Source: Atherinomorus stipes
Lineage: Eukaryota > Chordata > Actinopteri > Atheriniformes > Atherinidae
Assembly (NCBI GenBank): GCA_023101725.1
Contig: JALJCO010001058.1
Span: 186,001-250,000 of the forward strand
Reading direction: 5' to 3'
DNA: 64,000 nucleotides
Shown: positions 1 through 13,669 of the stretch, one piece after another
Position numbering within the stretch: the first letter of the stretch is position 1
Layout of the letters: each line of letters begins with the position of its first letter
Notes under the pieces: generated by a model
Told to the model about the DNA's origin: nothing
The model's database searches: none
Seen by the model: only the letters and a program-made list of their open reading frames with translations
Position numbers and translations under genes: made by a program

Positions 1-3000
1 GCAGAGCATCATTTGTACAGGTAGCACAAGTATCATACTTATTTCTGACATTGGGCCTTGAACATAGTCATTGCTGGCTCATGCTGGCTTACACTGTAGC
101 AGTCACACCCATCTGGATAATCACCATAAGATTTTTGATGCATGCAGGCATGGATATTCTTGTCCACATAACCAAACACCCTTATTACTGCACTTTATTT
201 CCCCACTAAATGGTAGGAAGGAACACCTACTCAAAACCACAGATCTTACAGCTTAGTCCACTGGATACTCATCCAGGACACTAAACTAATCTCTTCAGTT
301 GTGAAACTCTTGCTCTGTGTCCTCTGGTTAATTCCTGCACACCCTCTTCAGTTTTGTTGGGTGTGTTGTCAATAATAAACTCAGGCAGTTCAGTGTTAAA
401 CAGGTGCGGAAGTGGTTGAAAGTTGTGGTAAGTTTCCTGCAGTGGGTACGGCTGTTGAATGCCATAGTAGATAGATGCAGTCTCATATGTCTGTGCTGTA
501 GGTAACCTGGGCTTTGTTTTGTCAGCAGGTGTTTAAGAACACATTTTGTTGTTGCTGTTCCAACAGGGGTTTAGCGTGGTATAGACAAGTCAAATGAGCT
601 TGAAAAATACGAGGCTATGAGGTGCAAGGTGCACTGGGCAGTGATCCAAAACACATTCCATTCATATCTGCAACTGAAGGTTACTGGCTGTGGTGAAATT
701 ACAAATTCGGGGAACCAGAAGATTACGATGAAGTTAGAAGTCCATCTGACATATTCAATTTGTGTGTAGCTAGAAACACAAAGTGTTCATGCAAGCATTA
801 ACTACATGATTTAAGCTACAAACCATGTAGTTTCACTGGCCTGTAATCATGTTGATTTTTCCACCATCCAATTTAAATGCTATTACATTTTCAAGCCTCA
901 GGGCTCTTCGTTGTAGTCCATCATGTGAAAACATTGTCCACATGGGTCCTCTTTAGAATTGACAGATGTTTTACGCAGCTGTGTGAGTGTGAGCCAGTTT
1001 GTCCCCACACTCATACCACGCTGCATTCAGGTGTGAGCATACAGTACAAAAGGAAGAAAAGCAGGCATTATTCATTGTGCTGCAGCTTGCAGTTTCCTGA
1101 GTCTCTTGGCTGCAAGAAGCAGAAATGTGCAGTAATTGCATCTGTTTCTGAGGCATTATTAAATCAGAAGTTTCTGAGATCATTTGTTTGCTGAATATGT
1201 TTGTCCAAAGCTTATTTGTACAGTACAGAGCCCCAACCTTTGCCATGGAGCTTGTTTTCTCAGTTGATTCTAAGGATGATGTTAACAGCCCATTTAACAG
1301 CAGTGTAAGCACAAATATTTATAAACAGAGAAGTTTCCTGCAGCAGTTTGCAGCCATGACCGTCAGTTTGTCTGACAAGACTGCTGTAGTTCTTGGATAA
1401 AACAACAGTTTGAGACTGGAAGGAAATCTCAGATCTGCAGCACGGACGGCGCTGCTGCTCACACACAATCCACAATCAGACTACTGAGAAGTTATGACTC
1501 AGGGAAATGCTTCATCCACACACTGCTCCCCCTCCCTCCTGCACTACTCCCCACGGAGCTGGACCACTACACATCCTAATCATGACAAATACATCACTGC
1601 ACTAGAATGCAGTGGAGACAACAAAGATAGGAAGTGAGCTCTCCTCAAACTGTGTGGTATTTATAGTATAGTGGTATAAACTGTTACACACAACATACAA
1701 AGACAATAAGTTAATGATTAAAACCTTATTCAAGACCTAATAGGAGCGGTGTTTGTGTTGCTTGACTGTCAAATCCCATTACTTAAAAAACAGTTACAGG
1801 CGTAGTATTGATATGATGTCACAGATAGGAATGGGGAAAGAGGAAAGTGTGGACAATATTCTCACAGTCCTGGATTTGTGTCCCCTCTCAACTGCAGCAC
1901 AGCTGTCTTAACAGCACCCCCACCCTCCTCCTGTTCCCCCTGCAGGGGTGGGAGGGAGTCAGCATTGTATTTCTATTAGCTAGTTGTCCTACAGTGGTAC
2001 ACTGCCAGTTCCTGCTCTCAAATCCACAAATTATCAGCACCGTGGCATTGCTCCCATCGTTCCAGATGGGGGTTAGAGAGCTAGCTGAAAGATAACACAA
2101 ATCACATGCTCTGTGTTGAAAGTGAGGTCTGTTGTCTCTGTGCAGCATAAAGTTCAGTGAGCTCAGTGTGCCATGTGAAAGAACGGAGGGGAATCTCTGT
2201 GTGGTTGCACGGAGTAGGGAGGGGTGGACACATTTGCAGGACCAGGGAAGTCACACATTTATGCAGCCCTTTTTCTATTTTTAATCATCCCAGTTTGATG
2301 CCTATTCCTGAGCCACTCCCTAATAGTCAGTGAGAAAATGAGTCTTCCTTTCTGGAGCAGTGTCTCTTGGCTCCAGGCGGCGTGATGATGGTGACACAAA
2401 AGATCCTCTGTGGCACTTGGCTGTGATGCAGCAGAGTTAGGCACAACACCACACAGCCTGGTAGAGTCAGACTCTCCTCCACCCATCTGGTTTGGGGGAA
2501 AACTGCACTTCTACCTTAAGTTACCCCACTTTTAAGCAGGATTCTGGCAGCATGTGGATCGTGGAGAAAATGCACAACTGACACTAATTGCACATGAGGA
2601 AACAGCACACTGGAAATGTTCTCAGGTAGTCCTGGGCATCTGTAGTGTGTGTTTTCTTTTCAGGTTTTCCACTCAGGTAGGTGTAACCCCTTCTAACAGC
2701 ACCATCTGTTGGCAGAAAAAGCCCCCATTCTGTCTTGTTACAGGGAGAATGTACATGAATAATCATGTTATTTCACCACAATCAACTGCAATGTGCATAT
2801 GATAACAGATTACAGACACCGCTGCTTCACTGTGGGCTGTCCTCATTTACAGTGATCTGCTCCTTATTCCCCTGCATGCTAGCCTAATTAGTAAACTGCA
2901 AGAAGAGTGCAACTCCACTCTTATAATAATTTTTTGGTTAACATTTGAGGAAGAGAGAAGGCCGCAGAGACAGTAGGACATATTCTGTGTTACTTGACTT

Positions 3001-4150
3001 GGAGAGCTATGGGTGGAATAGAGGAGGATATGTTAACAGAATAGGGCTCCCCTCTAGTCCTGTAATCTCCCCAGTAACACCCCCCTGGGTCCTGTCCCCA
3101 CCACAGTGGGGGACATGGACTTAATACCAGCTGCGAGTCAAATTAATTAGCTGGTCAAAGCCAAAGGAGACCTCAACAGAAGGTTAATTCTGACTAACAG
3201 TCCAGCTGCTCCAGGCATAAGTGAGAGGGCAGCAGAGGGCCACAGGGACCGATTATTTTCCAAGATCTGCTGTGTTTATTTATAGTAACTGTTAAAAAAA
3301 AAAAAGGCAGTTCAGTTCTATTCCTGTTGTCACGGGCATTGTTGTTGATAGAGGCCTATGTTTCTTAAAGGGAGAGACTATTAAACTCTGATTTGGATCC
3401 AAATTTCACTGTTATTTTATTTTTATATGTGTATTAATATTGCTTAAATTAATGTTAATGCTACACAAAATGAGAGAATCTGCAGCAAATTATTATTTAC
3501 ACCTGTCTGCTTTAATAAAAAGAAACTTATCTTTAAATTTTGGATTGATAATCCATATTCTGACAAACAATACCTCCTTTCCCGCAAGAGCTATTCAATA
3601 AGGACATGACAATTTTTGTCATTTATACATAATATTCTTTTATAGAGCAACTGGAGTATTTAGCGAGACTTTTGATCCAAACAATGTCAATTTCAGCCAT
3701 ACCATTTTTTATTTGGATTGCACTTCAGAGACCACCCTGCCCACTGCACTACAGCTCCACTGTGTAAACACAGAGCAGTATGAAAGACTCTGAGGGGCCC
3801 CGGCATGCTTGTGGGAGTATGGGGCATACTTCATGGTTTTATGCTTGAAAAAGAGCCATAATCTTCCACCTAATCTGGGGATTTAAGTGGAATTCCCCTC
3901 ACATGGAGGGCAAAACCCTGCATACAGTGTGTTGGGTTTGGTTTTCAAAACTTGTTAAGCTGTATACAAGAATAGGAAATGCTAATTTTCAAGCCTTTCT
4001 TTATGTAGGAATAAACCTAATCTTCACAACTTAAATTATCATTTGGCAGTGAGATAAGCAGCTTGGCCTTCAAATCAATTTATGGTTTAGTAAATGGCCT
4101 AAAATGTTTGTGCCCACTAAGTTTTTAGATTTTGGGATTCTGAGTAACTA

Positions 4151-4166
4151 TTGCCCCCTAGTGCTC
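4151..4166 (-). promoter_or_regulatory. CTCF-like binding word
   Basis: Read on the minus strand the bases are GAGCACTAGGGGGCAA. This fits the vertebrate CTCF core (CCASYAGRKGGCRS) except at the first and last positions. It lies about 0.45 kb past the vcpkmt stop codon. This is a motif match only and occupancy is unknown. Confidence 0.4.
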
Positions 4167-4485
4167 CACATAGGTTATGTTGAATTAATTCATTTAAAAT
4201 GCTACTTTCACTCACAGCTGATAATTTCTGAAGAGTGCAGTAATAACCCACTTAGTTATGTGTAAGTATGGTGAGTTTCATATTTACAGCTTGGGTATAA
4301 AAGCTGATATTAAGCTGTACTTCACTCTGCTTTCTATAAACATAGGAAAAGCATCCAATACTTGAGCTCTACATCCATATGAAGTCAGAGACTTTATTTT
4401 ATGTTTTTTTCTTCTAAATGAAAAAACTTCAATGCATACATTTGTCAACTATAAAGTCAGGAAAGTATTTCATATTTTTTATTTC

Positions 4486-4491
4486 TTTATT
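4486..4491 (-). terminator. vcpkmt: Probable vcpkmt polyadenylation signal
   Basis: The plus strand reads TTTATT, which is AATAAA on the minus strand, about 115 bases past the vcpkmt stop. A second AATAAA on the same strand lies at 4393-4398. Either could define the 3' end. Confidence 0.5.
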
Positions 4492-4605
4492 AAGAAAATG
4501 TGTCCCTTAAAAATGAAGCATTAAATACAGAAAAATATCTCAAACATGGTATGTAGACTTTCATTGGGCTAAAAATTAAAAAGAAGACTAACTTCATTTT
4601 AAATA

Positions 4606-5827
<1,222 letters not shown>

Positions 5828-5956
5828 TCAAGGCATCACTCTACAAATTTTGGACACGTTTTTCCTCGAAAATTGTACACTTGACAGCAAGGAGGAGGTA
5901 CGGAAGAGGATAAGGGTCACTGAAGAAAAACACAAATAGATTTCTGAGCAAAGGCG

Positions 5957-5961
5957 CCCCC

Positions 5962-6007
<46 letters not shown>
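5957..6007. repeat. C22 homopolymer followed by an (AC) microsatellite
   Basis: Bases 5957-5978 are 22 consecutive C, followed directly by alternating AC to about 6007. The G-rich complement can in principle form a quadruplex. The run lies between the divergent vcpkmt and msh4 genes. Confidence 0.95.
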
Positions 6008-6008
<1 letters not shown>

Positions 6009-6092
6009 TAAATAATAATAATAATTACTATTATTTTATATTTATTTATTTTGTTTGTTTTAAATGGACCATGTGTCCGGAATAAAAGTTGA

Positions 6093-6093
6093 A

Positions 6094-6149
<56 letters not shown>
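6093..6149. repeat. (AAT)n trinucleotide microsatellite
   Basis: About 19 units of AAT/ATA lie in tandem in the vcpkmt-msh4 spacer, flanked by further AT-rich low-complexity sequence. Confidence 0.95.
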
Positions 6150-6151
<2 letters not shown>

Positions 6152-6877
6152 CTCGGTAAATTTTATTTTTCAATTTTAAAAAAAAAAGTCAGAATTGGTA
6201 AAAGTCAGAATAGAGTCTAAAATCAAAACTCTTTTTTTTCCCCCTCAGAAAGGGGGGCAGAATTTTTTTTCTCAGATTTTTTTTTCTTCCGTGGTCCTAA
6301 TCCTGTTCCGTAAGGAGCCAACGACAAAAAAAAACAAACAAACACTGAGTGGAATTGAAAAAAAAAACAAAACAAACTTACTGCTCTTTTTTTTGCCTTG
6401 AAGATTTTAAATAATTTGTGCAGCAGCACATGTATTCTTTTTCAACTTGAAAGATATATATATTGTATTCATTTGTATTTGTATTCATTTTGGCAATTTA
6501 TTTAGGTTATTTTAGTTTGTTGTAATTGTTATTGGCATATTAATAAATGTGCCAATTTAATTGATCTTTAAAAAAAATGAAAATTCGAATTTGACTAATA
6601 ACAAATAACAATTAATCATTTAATTAAATATCAAAATGAAAAATAAACTTAAATTCAGATTTTTAGGCTTTTTGTAGAAGTTGTACAGTGATAGGATATC
6701 CGATTAGATTCGCGCGCACGTTTAGCATAGCACTTTGTTGCTAGCTATCTGGCAGATAATTGCCATTTACAAAGACGAAGTTTGTTGAAGTGACTTTAAA
6801 CAAACCTGTCGAAATGAAACCATTGCAAATTAATTTGTGAGTATTTGTCCGTCATCGTGCCCTGACGAGATTTTAAA

Positions 6878-9800
6878 ATGTTTGATGGCAGTACGGAGGA
6901 GATAACTGGCGGTGAAACCTCAGAATGTGAACAAACGCGGAGCATGTTATCAGCAGACAGAAGACGGCTGAATGATACCACAACTTCATATGGTCCTGCA
7001 TCATCTTCCACTATTTTATCTCAGCCAAGTTCAAATGACAGCAGCTCCAGCCATGGTGCCATACTACCGCGTATTACCGCAGGTAACCGTACCAAACAAC
7101 AGTAGCTTCAGTTGCACATTGGAATTATTGATGGTTGAGTTTTTACATTTTTCCATTAGGGCCCACACGAAGTATCTTTGCGCAGGATTTCACAGTAAGA
7201 ATATGACCCACTTGTCCTCATGTTTTGTTTTGACTCTTAGTAGGCCAGAATCAGAACAGACTTAGGATAGGAAGAACAGCTTCATCACTACTGGTGTCTA
7301 CCTCAGACAGCTCCTCCTTTCACAGCCATGGAGGAACACCAAGACTCAGAAAGACACCAGGATCTGCAGGGCCCACAGGTTGCCTTCCACAAACACTGCT
7401 GATTGACCAAACTAGCACTTAAACTCCAGTTACATAAAACTGTTCCATGTTCACACATATTCACTTATTGCAGGTACAAGTTGCTCATCTGCATCCACCA
7501 CCTCTGGCCCCTCTGTGATTGTAGCAGTGGTCGAAGGGCGTGGTTTGGCCAGGGGAGAGATTGGCATGGCTAGTCTCGACTTGAAATGTCCAGAGCTTGT
7601 ACTTTCTCAGTTTGCAGACACAGGAACATATGCCAAGGTAACCTATCCATTTCTTACTGGCTAAGTAATAATAACTGAAAAAAGAAGAATGTGTGAAATA
7701 TGGGAAGAATGTCTTAGCAATTTATTATTCCTCTGAAGGTTATAACCAAGATTCACATCTTGGTGCCAGTGGAAATACTGATGCCAGACACAGCCAGTGA
7801 GAAGGGGAAAGGGACAAAGCTGTTCAAGCTCATCACTGAGAATTTCCTGGTATAAATATAGACTCACATAAAAAAGGCATTTTTTTTCCACTCATTTTTG
7901 GGTCCACCTCTGGAAATTGTACTGGAATATCTAATTTATGAATATGTTAGTACAAGGTAATTGTGTTTTTTCATGTCTTTTTGTCAGGGTGTTGCTTTTA
8001 CTGCAATCCAAAGGAAGTATTTCAATGAGAGGAAAGGGCTGGAGTATATTCAGCAGCTGTGTGCTCCAGAATTTGGAACTGTGCTAATGGAAGTACAAGC
8101 AAAGTAATACACCTACAGAACATTAATACCTAGGAATAGGTCTACTGTAAAACAACTTTTTCATGACCAATTATTATTATTTATTTAGGTATTATTGCCT
8201 AGCAGCTGCAGCTGCCTTGCTGAAGTACTTAGAGTTCCTCCAGAGCTCTGTTTATGCTGCCAAGTCTCTTAAAGTGATCTTTAAAGGAAGTGAACAGACA
8301 GCCATGATTGACTCATCATCTGCTGCTAACTTGGAGCTGGTGGTTAATAATAGAGACCACAGGTAAGGGAGAATGCACTGGCGAATCAACCTTTTCATAG
8401 TGATTGTGTAATGTTTGACACATTCAGTCTGACTCTGTCTTCACCTGTCTTTGTATAGGACTGAGCATAGTCTTTTAGGAGTACTCAACCACACAAAAAC
8501 ACCTTGTGGTGCCAGGAGGTTGCGCTCCAACATTCTGGAGCCTCTGGTTGATGTGGATACAATCAACATGCGCTTGGACTCCATACAGGAGCTGCTGCAA
8601 GATGAAGAGTTGTTTTTTGGCCTAAAGAATGGTCAGCAACCAGCATGAAACTGTTTGCACACCGATGATGGGAGCAGGTCACTGTATTTTTTTCTTTTAC
8701 TCCCTTCAGCCATTGGTAATTTCCTCGACATCGACCGGCTGCTCTCTGTTCTTGTCCAAATCCCAAAGCAGGAAACAGTGCGTAATTTATTTTTACTCCT
8801 CATGATTGGGTTTGTTAAATTCAGTTGCAGAAATTGCAAAGTTTTAAACATTTTCTTTTTGTTCTCTGTATGTGTATTTTTCCTTACCAGTAACGTTTTT
8901 CTTTCAGGTCCAAGCTGCTGAAGCTAAGATTACTCACATCATTCAGTTGAAACACACACTGGATCTGGTGCCACGGCTCAGGGTCTGTGACTGTCTGTAT
9001 ATCCAATCACCCAACAGCTGTGGACATGAAAAATTACAACTCTTTAAAACTGCACACAAATTGTTTCATTACATTTTATGAACAGATGGTGTTGAAGAAC
9101 TGCAGCACATCTTTGCTAAAGGCATACAGTACCACACTGGAGGACAACAGGTCTCAAGTTTTCTCCTGATTTTGCAAATGTATACTGTACCTATTCTGTA
9201 ATGCTTTTTACTACTATGCATATATATTTCCCCTTGCTTCAGATTTGATACGATCCTAGAACAGATCAAGACAGTGATCAATTATGACACCACATACTTA
9301 AAAGGGAGTCTGAACATGCGCACCCAGAAGTGTTATGCCGTGCGCCCTAACATCAACGAGTTCCTTGACATCGCCCGCAGAGCCTACACTGAGATTGTGG
9401 ACGACATTGCAGGTGTTGATGGCAGGCTTTTGCAGTGAATGTCTGCATTGTGTGGTGTTTTTGTTGTGTATTCTTATCTCATGGCATATTGTGCATCATG
9501 GTTCTCTGCAGGACTTGTGAGTCAGCTGGGGGAGAAGTATGGATTACCGATGCGCACTAGCTTTAGCACAGCCAGAGGTTTCTTTATCCAGATGAAACTG
9601 GAAGGAGTGGTCTTCCCTGAGGGCAAGCTACCCCCAGAGTTCATCAAGGTAAGATCCACTAAAGACATAAATGTCACACTGAAAGAAAGATTAAGATAAT
9701 TTATCATCATCTTGTCATAAGGAAAGTTAAAAATCCAAAGAGACACGAAAGCTTACACTTGGTTAACCAAAAAATCTGCCTTTTTACATCTTCAACCTCA

Positions 9801-12800
9801 GGTTTCCAAGCACAAGAACAACTATAGCTTCACCACAGCTGATCTGATGAGGATGAACGGACGCTGTGATGAAGCCCTTAGGGAGATCTTTCACATTTCT
9901 TATGTGTAAGGAGGAGTCTGATCTTGTGACTTACAAACTTGCACAATAATGTTTTGTACACACTCCATTGAAGTGCACAGAATGAATATCAAAACTGAAA
10001 CTTATTCAGTTGTTGACTGAATAAGGTCTAATTTTAGGACTTCTAGTCGATTTTCAGGTCATTTATATCTTATTAATTATTTGGATGGACTTTTTATGTC
10101 CTTAGACAGGTGAGATAATGCAGAGCTCCATTTGTTCAGCTTTCAAAACATATTATTTACTCCGCTGTCATTTGACTGATTGTTTTTCCTTCAAGAAACA
10201 CAAAAATAATTTTAAAGCTGACAAAAATATAACCGATTATGTAGTGGGTTATGGTCTTGGTTCAAAGGTGGTTTTTTCAGCACACCACCTTAGCAAGTTC
10301 TTCTAAATTGTGTCCACTAGAGGGCACTGCTTTCAAGATATTGTTTCTTTTTAAAACTTTATTATTCGCTTACCGGCCCCTATAGGGTGATGCACCAACT
10401 TCTTGGCACCATCTATGAGCACATCCACTGCCTCTATAAACTCTCTGATGCTGTTTCCATGTTGGACATGTTGTTGTCACTGGCCAATGCGTGCACCATC
10501 GCAGACTATGGTAAGTACAAACCGATTTGATCTTTTTTTCGCAAGTCAAAGCATCAAATTAGCTTGGATTAAGTCTATGTTGTCTGCATGTAGTTGGGGG
10601 GGGGATGCTGGCTGCACTTTCAGCTGTCCCCAGCTAATGTCACATATGACAACCAGTAATTGCTCCTCTGAGCTTGCATCTCTGCTGGGCTCAGTTCTTT
10701 TTCTGTATGCAGCACAGCCCCATCAGCCATGTGGGTGGTGAGTGCTGGCCCTCAGCTGTCTGAAACTGTCTCACCATAGACGCGTGCTGACTGCCTGCCC
10801 TCTTCTATCCTTGCTAGCTTGCACTCAGATTACTCTTCTTACATAAGTGTGCACCAATGTTCTGTATTTACAGACAAGTAGTGGAGCTAACTGCCTGTTG
10901 CAACTGCACACACCTGACTTACAAATCGCTGTTTTAAAATGTTGTGGCTTTATAATCTCCCAGCCAACCTGGATTTAATTATGTCTACATTAAGTGAGAT
11001 TGATGGTGTGCTATATTTGTTGGGAGTTATGGTTTAATTAGCTTTTTGCTCATTAACACAAATGCCAAATACTAACTCATTACATTTATTTGTGTTAAAT
11101 AAAAAAGCAGTTTTTGTGTTTTCTGCTGTGTCTGCCAGTGCGTCCAGAGTTTACAGACACGCTGGCCATCAAGCAAGGTCGTCACCCCATTCTGGAGCGA
11201 ATGGCGCGACAGCAGCCTGTATCAAACAATAGCTTCATCTCTGAGGGCAGCAACTTTGTCATCATAACAGGACCCAACATGAGCGGCAAATCCACCTACC
11301 TCAAGCAGGTGGCGCTGTGCCAGATCATGGCCCAGATAGGTCAACAACAGATTTTGTATCCTCATGCAGATAAGTTAGTTGGACTAGTGTGACTTACTTC
11401 TTGAGTAATGACCGCTTTTAATTATTTTTCCAGGCTCCTTTGTCCCTGCTGAGTATGCCTCATTTCGTGTTGCTGATCAGATTTTTACCAGAATTGGTGT
11501 AGATGATGATTTTGAAACAAACTCTTCAACCTTCATGTTGGAAATGAAAGAGGTTTGTCTTTTTATTTCATGAGACTGCTTACAGTTTTAAACAAGATTC
11601 TTTATAGAAGAGAGAAAAAAAAACTCTTGTGTATTCTGTTTCCCCGAAGATCTCTTATATAATCCATAACGCAAGTGACAGGTCACTGATCATCATTGAT
11701 GAGTTGGGACGTGGTACAAGTGCTGAAGAAGGCATTGGCATCTGCCACTCAGTTTGTGAGTTCCTCCTTAGCCTGAAGGTAGCGTATACAGCAGTACAAT
11801 TCTGCTCTGCCACTCCTATCTCTGAATTAAAAACCAGACTATTCAGATTCCTTCACTCCACATCAGTCATTTGACTTTATTTTTACTTGGTTATAATACA
11901 CCTCTTAGGTCAACAGTGAAGCAGTGGAACAAATACAGGAATTGACTAGACTGAAAAGCATTTTGAACTTTAAGCTGTGGCCTGTTTCTCTGTTGTTTGC
12001 AGGCGTTCACTCTGTTTGCTACACACTTTCTTGAGTTATGCCAGTTGGAGTCTCTCTATCCAAATGTGGAGAACAAGAACATGGAGGTTCAGCACACACG
12101 CAGCAGTGAGACTGGTGCAGAGCGAGTGGTTTACACTTATTTGCTGAGTCGAGGATGCTCTGAAGAAAAGCACTATGGTATAGAGTCAGTGATAAAAGAA
12201 TAGTCCTGTTGAATTTTGGCCTAAAAGGTTTTACAGAACTCAGATCTCTTCTAGGTTTGAGAGCTGCAGAAATGACTGCACTTCCTCCAGGTGTGGTCCA
12301 AGAGGCAAAGACGATTGCCTCCAAAGTCAGTCAGCAGCTTCAGGTATGGTTTTAAAAAATGAGATTTTGATCATAAAAAAAGAAGAAATTGCTAGAGATG
12401 CACTGATCCAATACCCGGATTGGAAATCCGTTCTGAAATTGACTTATTAGCTGTATCGGATATTGGAGAAATGAGGCAGATCCAGCATTCCGATCCACTC
12501 ATTTATTTTTTTATTAATATCACACACAATTTAGTTACATCCATCTAGTCACTTCACTCTATGTTTGCAATGCTGGTTACATCATCACACAGAGCAGAGA
12601 AGTGTTATTTCTTTTTTCTGCTAATGTACACTTTATTTGTTAATAAATAATATTAAGTGCATTTATATCTGTTCATTTGTTACCATTTTTTAAAACAAAG
12701 CAAAATGTTTATGTTCAGTCTAAGTATTGTATCGATTTGGATCTGAAAAAAATGGATCGTGCATCTTTTAGGTTCTTTGTGAAGTGCTATGCCCAAATTC

Positions 12801-13130
12801 TTTGCAATGAGATGTTGATAGTTTTGCAGCCTCAATTTCTTCTTTGTGCCATTTATAGGATATAAATGATATTTTTAAAAATATAATACACAACAACAGA
12901 AAGAAAACCTGGCATTGTTTTTATTTTACCAGGCCAGACATTACACTGACCCAGAAACTCGGAGACAGAGAGCGGTGTACCACCTGGCCACTCGACTACT
13001 GCAGGCAGCCAGAAACTCGAGACTGGATCCTGAAAGTCTGCGGATGTATTTGAAGGGCCTTAAAAAACAGTATGAGGCCGAGCTGCAGGCTGCAGGGCCC
13101 TCAGGGGTCATTGACACAGAGGAGGAATAA
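6878..13130 (+). CDS. msh4: MutS homologue 4, meiotic crossover factor
   Basis: Twenty coding exons join in frame: 6878-7082, 7241-7378, 7474-7637, 7739-7849, 7988-8103, 8189-8362, 8459-8631, 8710-8777, 8908-8982, 9086-9150, 9243-9412, 9512-9648, 9802-9905, 10386-10510, 11139-11339, 11434-11552, 11650-11778, 12003-12177, 12255-12343 and 12933-13130. The product is 911 aa (human 936, also 20 exons). MSH4 pairs with MSH5 as a sliding clamp that stabilises meiotic recombination intermediates; it takes no part in mismatch repair. Similarity to human starts at about residue 125 ([20 protein letters not shown]) and then holds throughout. The ABC-type ATPase has Walker [10 protein letters not shown] at 653-661, Walker B LIIIDE at 728-733, then LGRGT and FATHFLEL. 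The first ~120 residues are Ser/Thr-rich and diverged. The acceptor of exon 2 is a TAGTAG pair, allowing a one-residue variant. Confidence 0.96.
10314..10328 (+). promoter_or_regulatory. CTCF-like binding word in msh4 intron 13
   Basis: CCACTAGAGGGCACT matches the CTCF core CCASYAGRKGGCRS at all 14 positions. It lies about 57 bases before exon 14. Orientation is plus, opposite to the similar word at 4151-4166. This is a motif match only. Confidence 0.45.
10511..11138 (+). other. msh4 intron 14
   Basis: This is a 628-base intron with no coding signal that I trust. A stretch at about 10600-10740 is more GC-rich than its surroundings and gives a 112-codon open frame that reads out of exon 14, but it has no similarity to MutS proteins and the GTAAGT donor at 10511 is strong. 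Confidence 0.7.
12393..12770. mobile_element. Non-autonomous hAT-like inverted-repeat element
   Basis: In msh4 intron 19, the left end TAGAGATGCACTGATCCA and the right end (read on the minus strand) TAAAAGATGCACGATCCA form imperfect terminal inverted repeats. The inside carries GGATTGG, TATCGG and GGATAT words typical of a common teleost family of miniature hAT elements whose ends carry a GATGCAC-GATCC motif. Length is about 378 bases with no open transposase frame. I could not recognise a clean 8-base target duplication, so the exact ends are uncertain. Confidence 0.6.
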
Positions 13131-13194
13131 CTCAGTTAGCTCTTCATTAGGGAGATAAACTTGGAAAAATTAGATATTTTTGTCAGACTTGAAT

Positions 13195-13200
13195 ATTAAA
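13195..13200 (+). terminator. msh4: Probable msh4 polyadenylation signal
   Basis: An ATTAAA hexamer lies 65 bases past the msh4 stop codon, followed by a T-rich, GT-rich stretch (13205-13260). If used, the msh4 3' UTR is under 100 bases, which fits the very short distance to ktn1. Confidence 0.6.
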
Positions 13201-13429
13201 GGGATTCCTTTTGATACCAATGGTAGTGTTGTCTTTCTTTTATATGTTTATATATATATATTACCACTTTATTTCTGCTATAATTTTTCTGTGTTTTAGA
13301 AGTGCACAAGGTTGCCCAGTTTTTTGTTATTTATTTATTTATTTATTTATTCATTCATTCAATCATTCATTTATTTCTCCCCCACTTTGGGTGTGGAGGT
13401 GTTGTGAGATTTACTGACCGAGAATGAAT

Positions 13430-13669
13430 TGAAAACACGCTTGTTACGTGGTAACTGGTGCTATCGGTGTGCCACGAGTCACAAAACAAGCGTCCCCTCG
13501 CAGGCTAACTATGATCCGCCCCCGCGAACCAGAAACAGCAGTTGGTGTGACGGATAGCGCAAGCGAAAGCCAGGCTGGAGCTGCCCCGGGAAGTCGAGAG
13601 TCTGCCAGAGTCAACGCAAAACAACGCCATTTAACTACTGGCAACGGGAAAAGACTAGTAAAGCTACAG
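13430..13669 (+). promoter_or_regulatory. ktn1: Probable ktn1 promoter and non-coding first exon
   Basis: Sequence composition changes sharply at about 13430, from AT-rich DNA to CpG-containing DNA (GCCCCGGGAAG, CCCGCGAACC, CAACGGG), which continues to about 14060. At 13669/13670 there is a good donor, CTACAG|GTATTT. The first in-frame kinectin ATG lies at 17862, directly behind an acceptor, so a 5' non-coding exon is required, and this is the best candidate. A weaker donor (CTA|GTAAAG) lies about 12 bases upstream. The transcription start itself is not visible. A 101-codon open frame here has no family resemblance. Confidence 0.55.

Larger units (their letters stand above)
1..4605. other. 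Intergenic region, no gene recognised
   Basis: I see no exon with family resemblance and no RNA gene here. The open frames are short (up to 113 codons), lack splice context and overlap on both strands, so I treat them as chance. The stretch is unique-looking, AT-rich vertebrate DNA. It holds a CTCF-like word at 4151-4166 and a homeodomain-motif-rich stretch at about 3115-3260, both described as findings. The 3' UTR of vcpkmt enters from the right, on the minus strand. Confidence 0.6.

Noticed and set aside
971..1312. 113-codon minus-strand open frame near the left edge
   Set aside because: Overlaps an open frame on the other strand, lacks splice context and has no family resemblance.
2690..2715. 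AACAGCACCATCTGTTGGC as a CTCF-like site on the minus strand
   Set aside because: Mismatched at two conserved positions (A for S, T for C).
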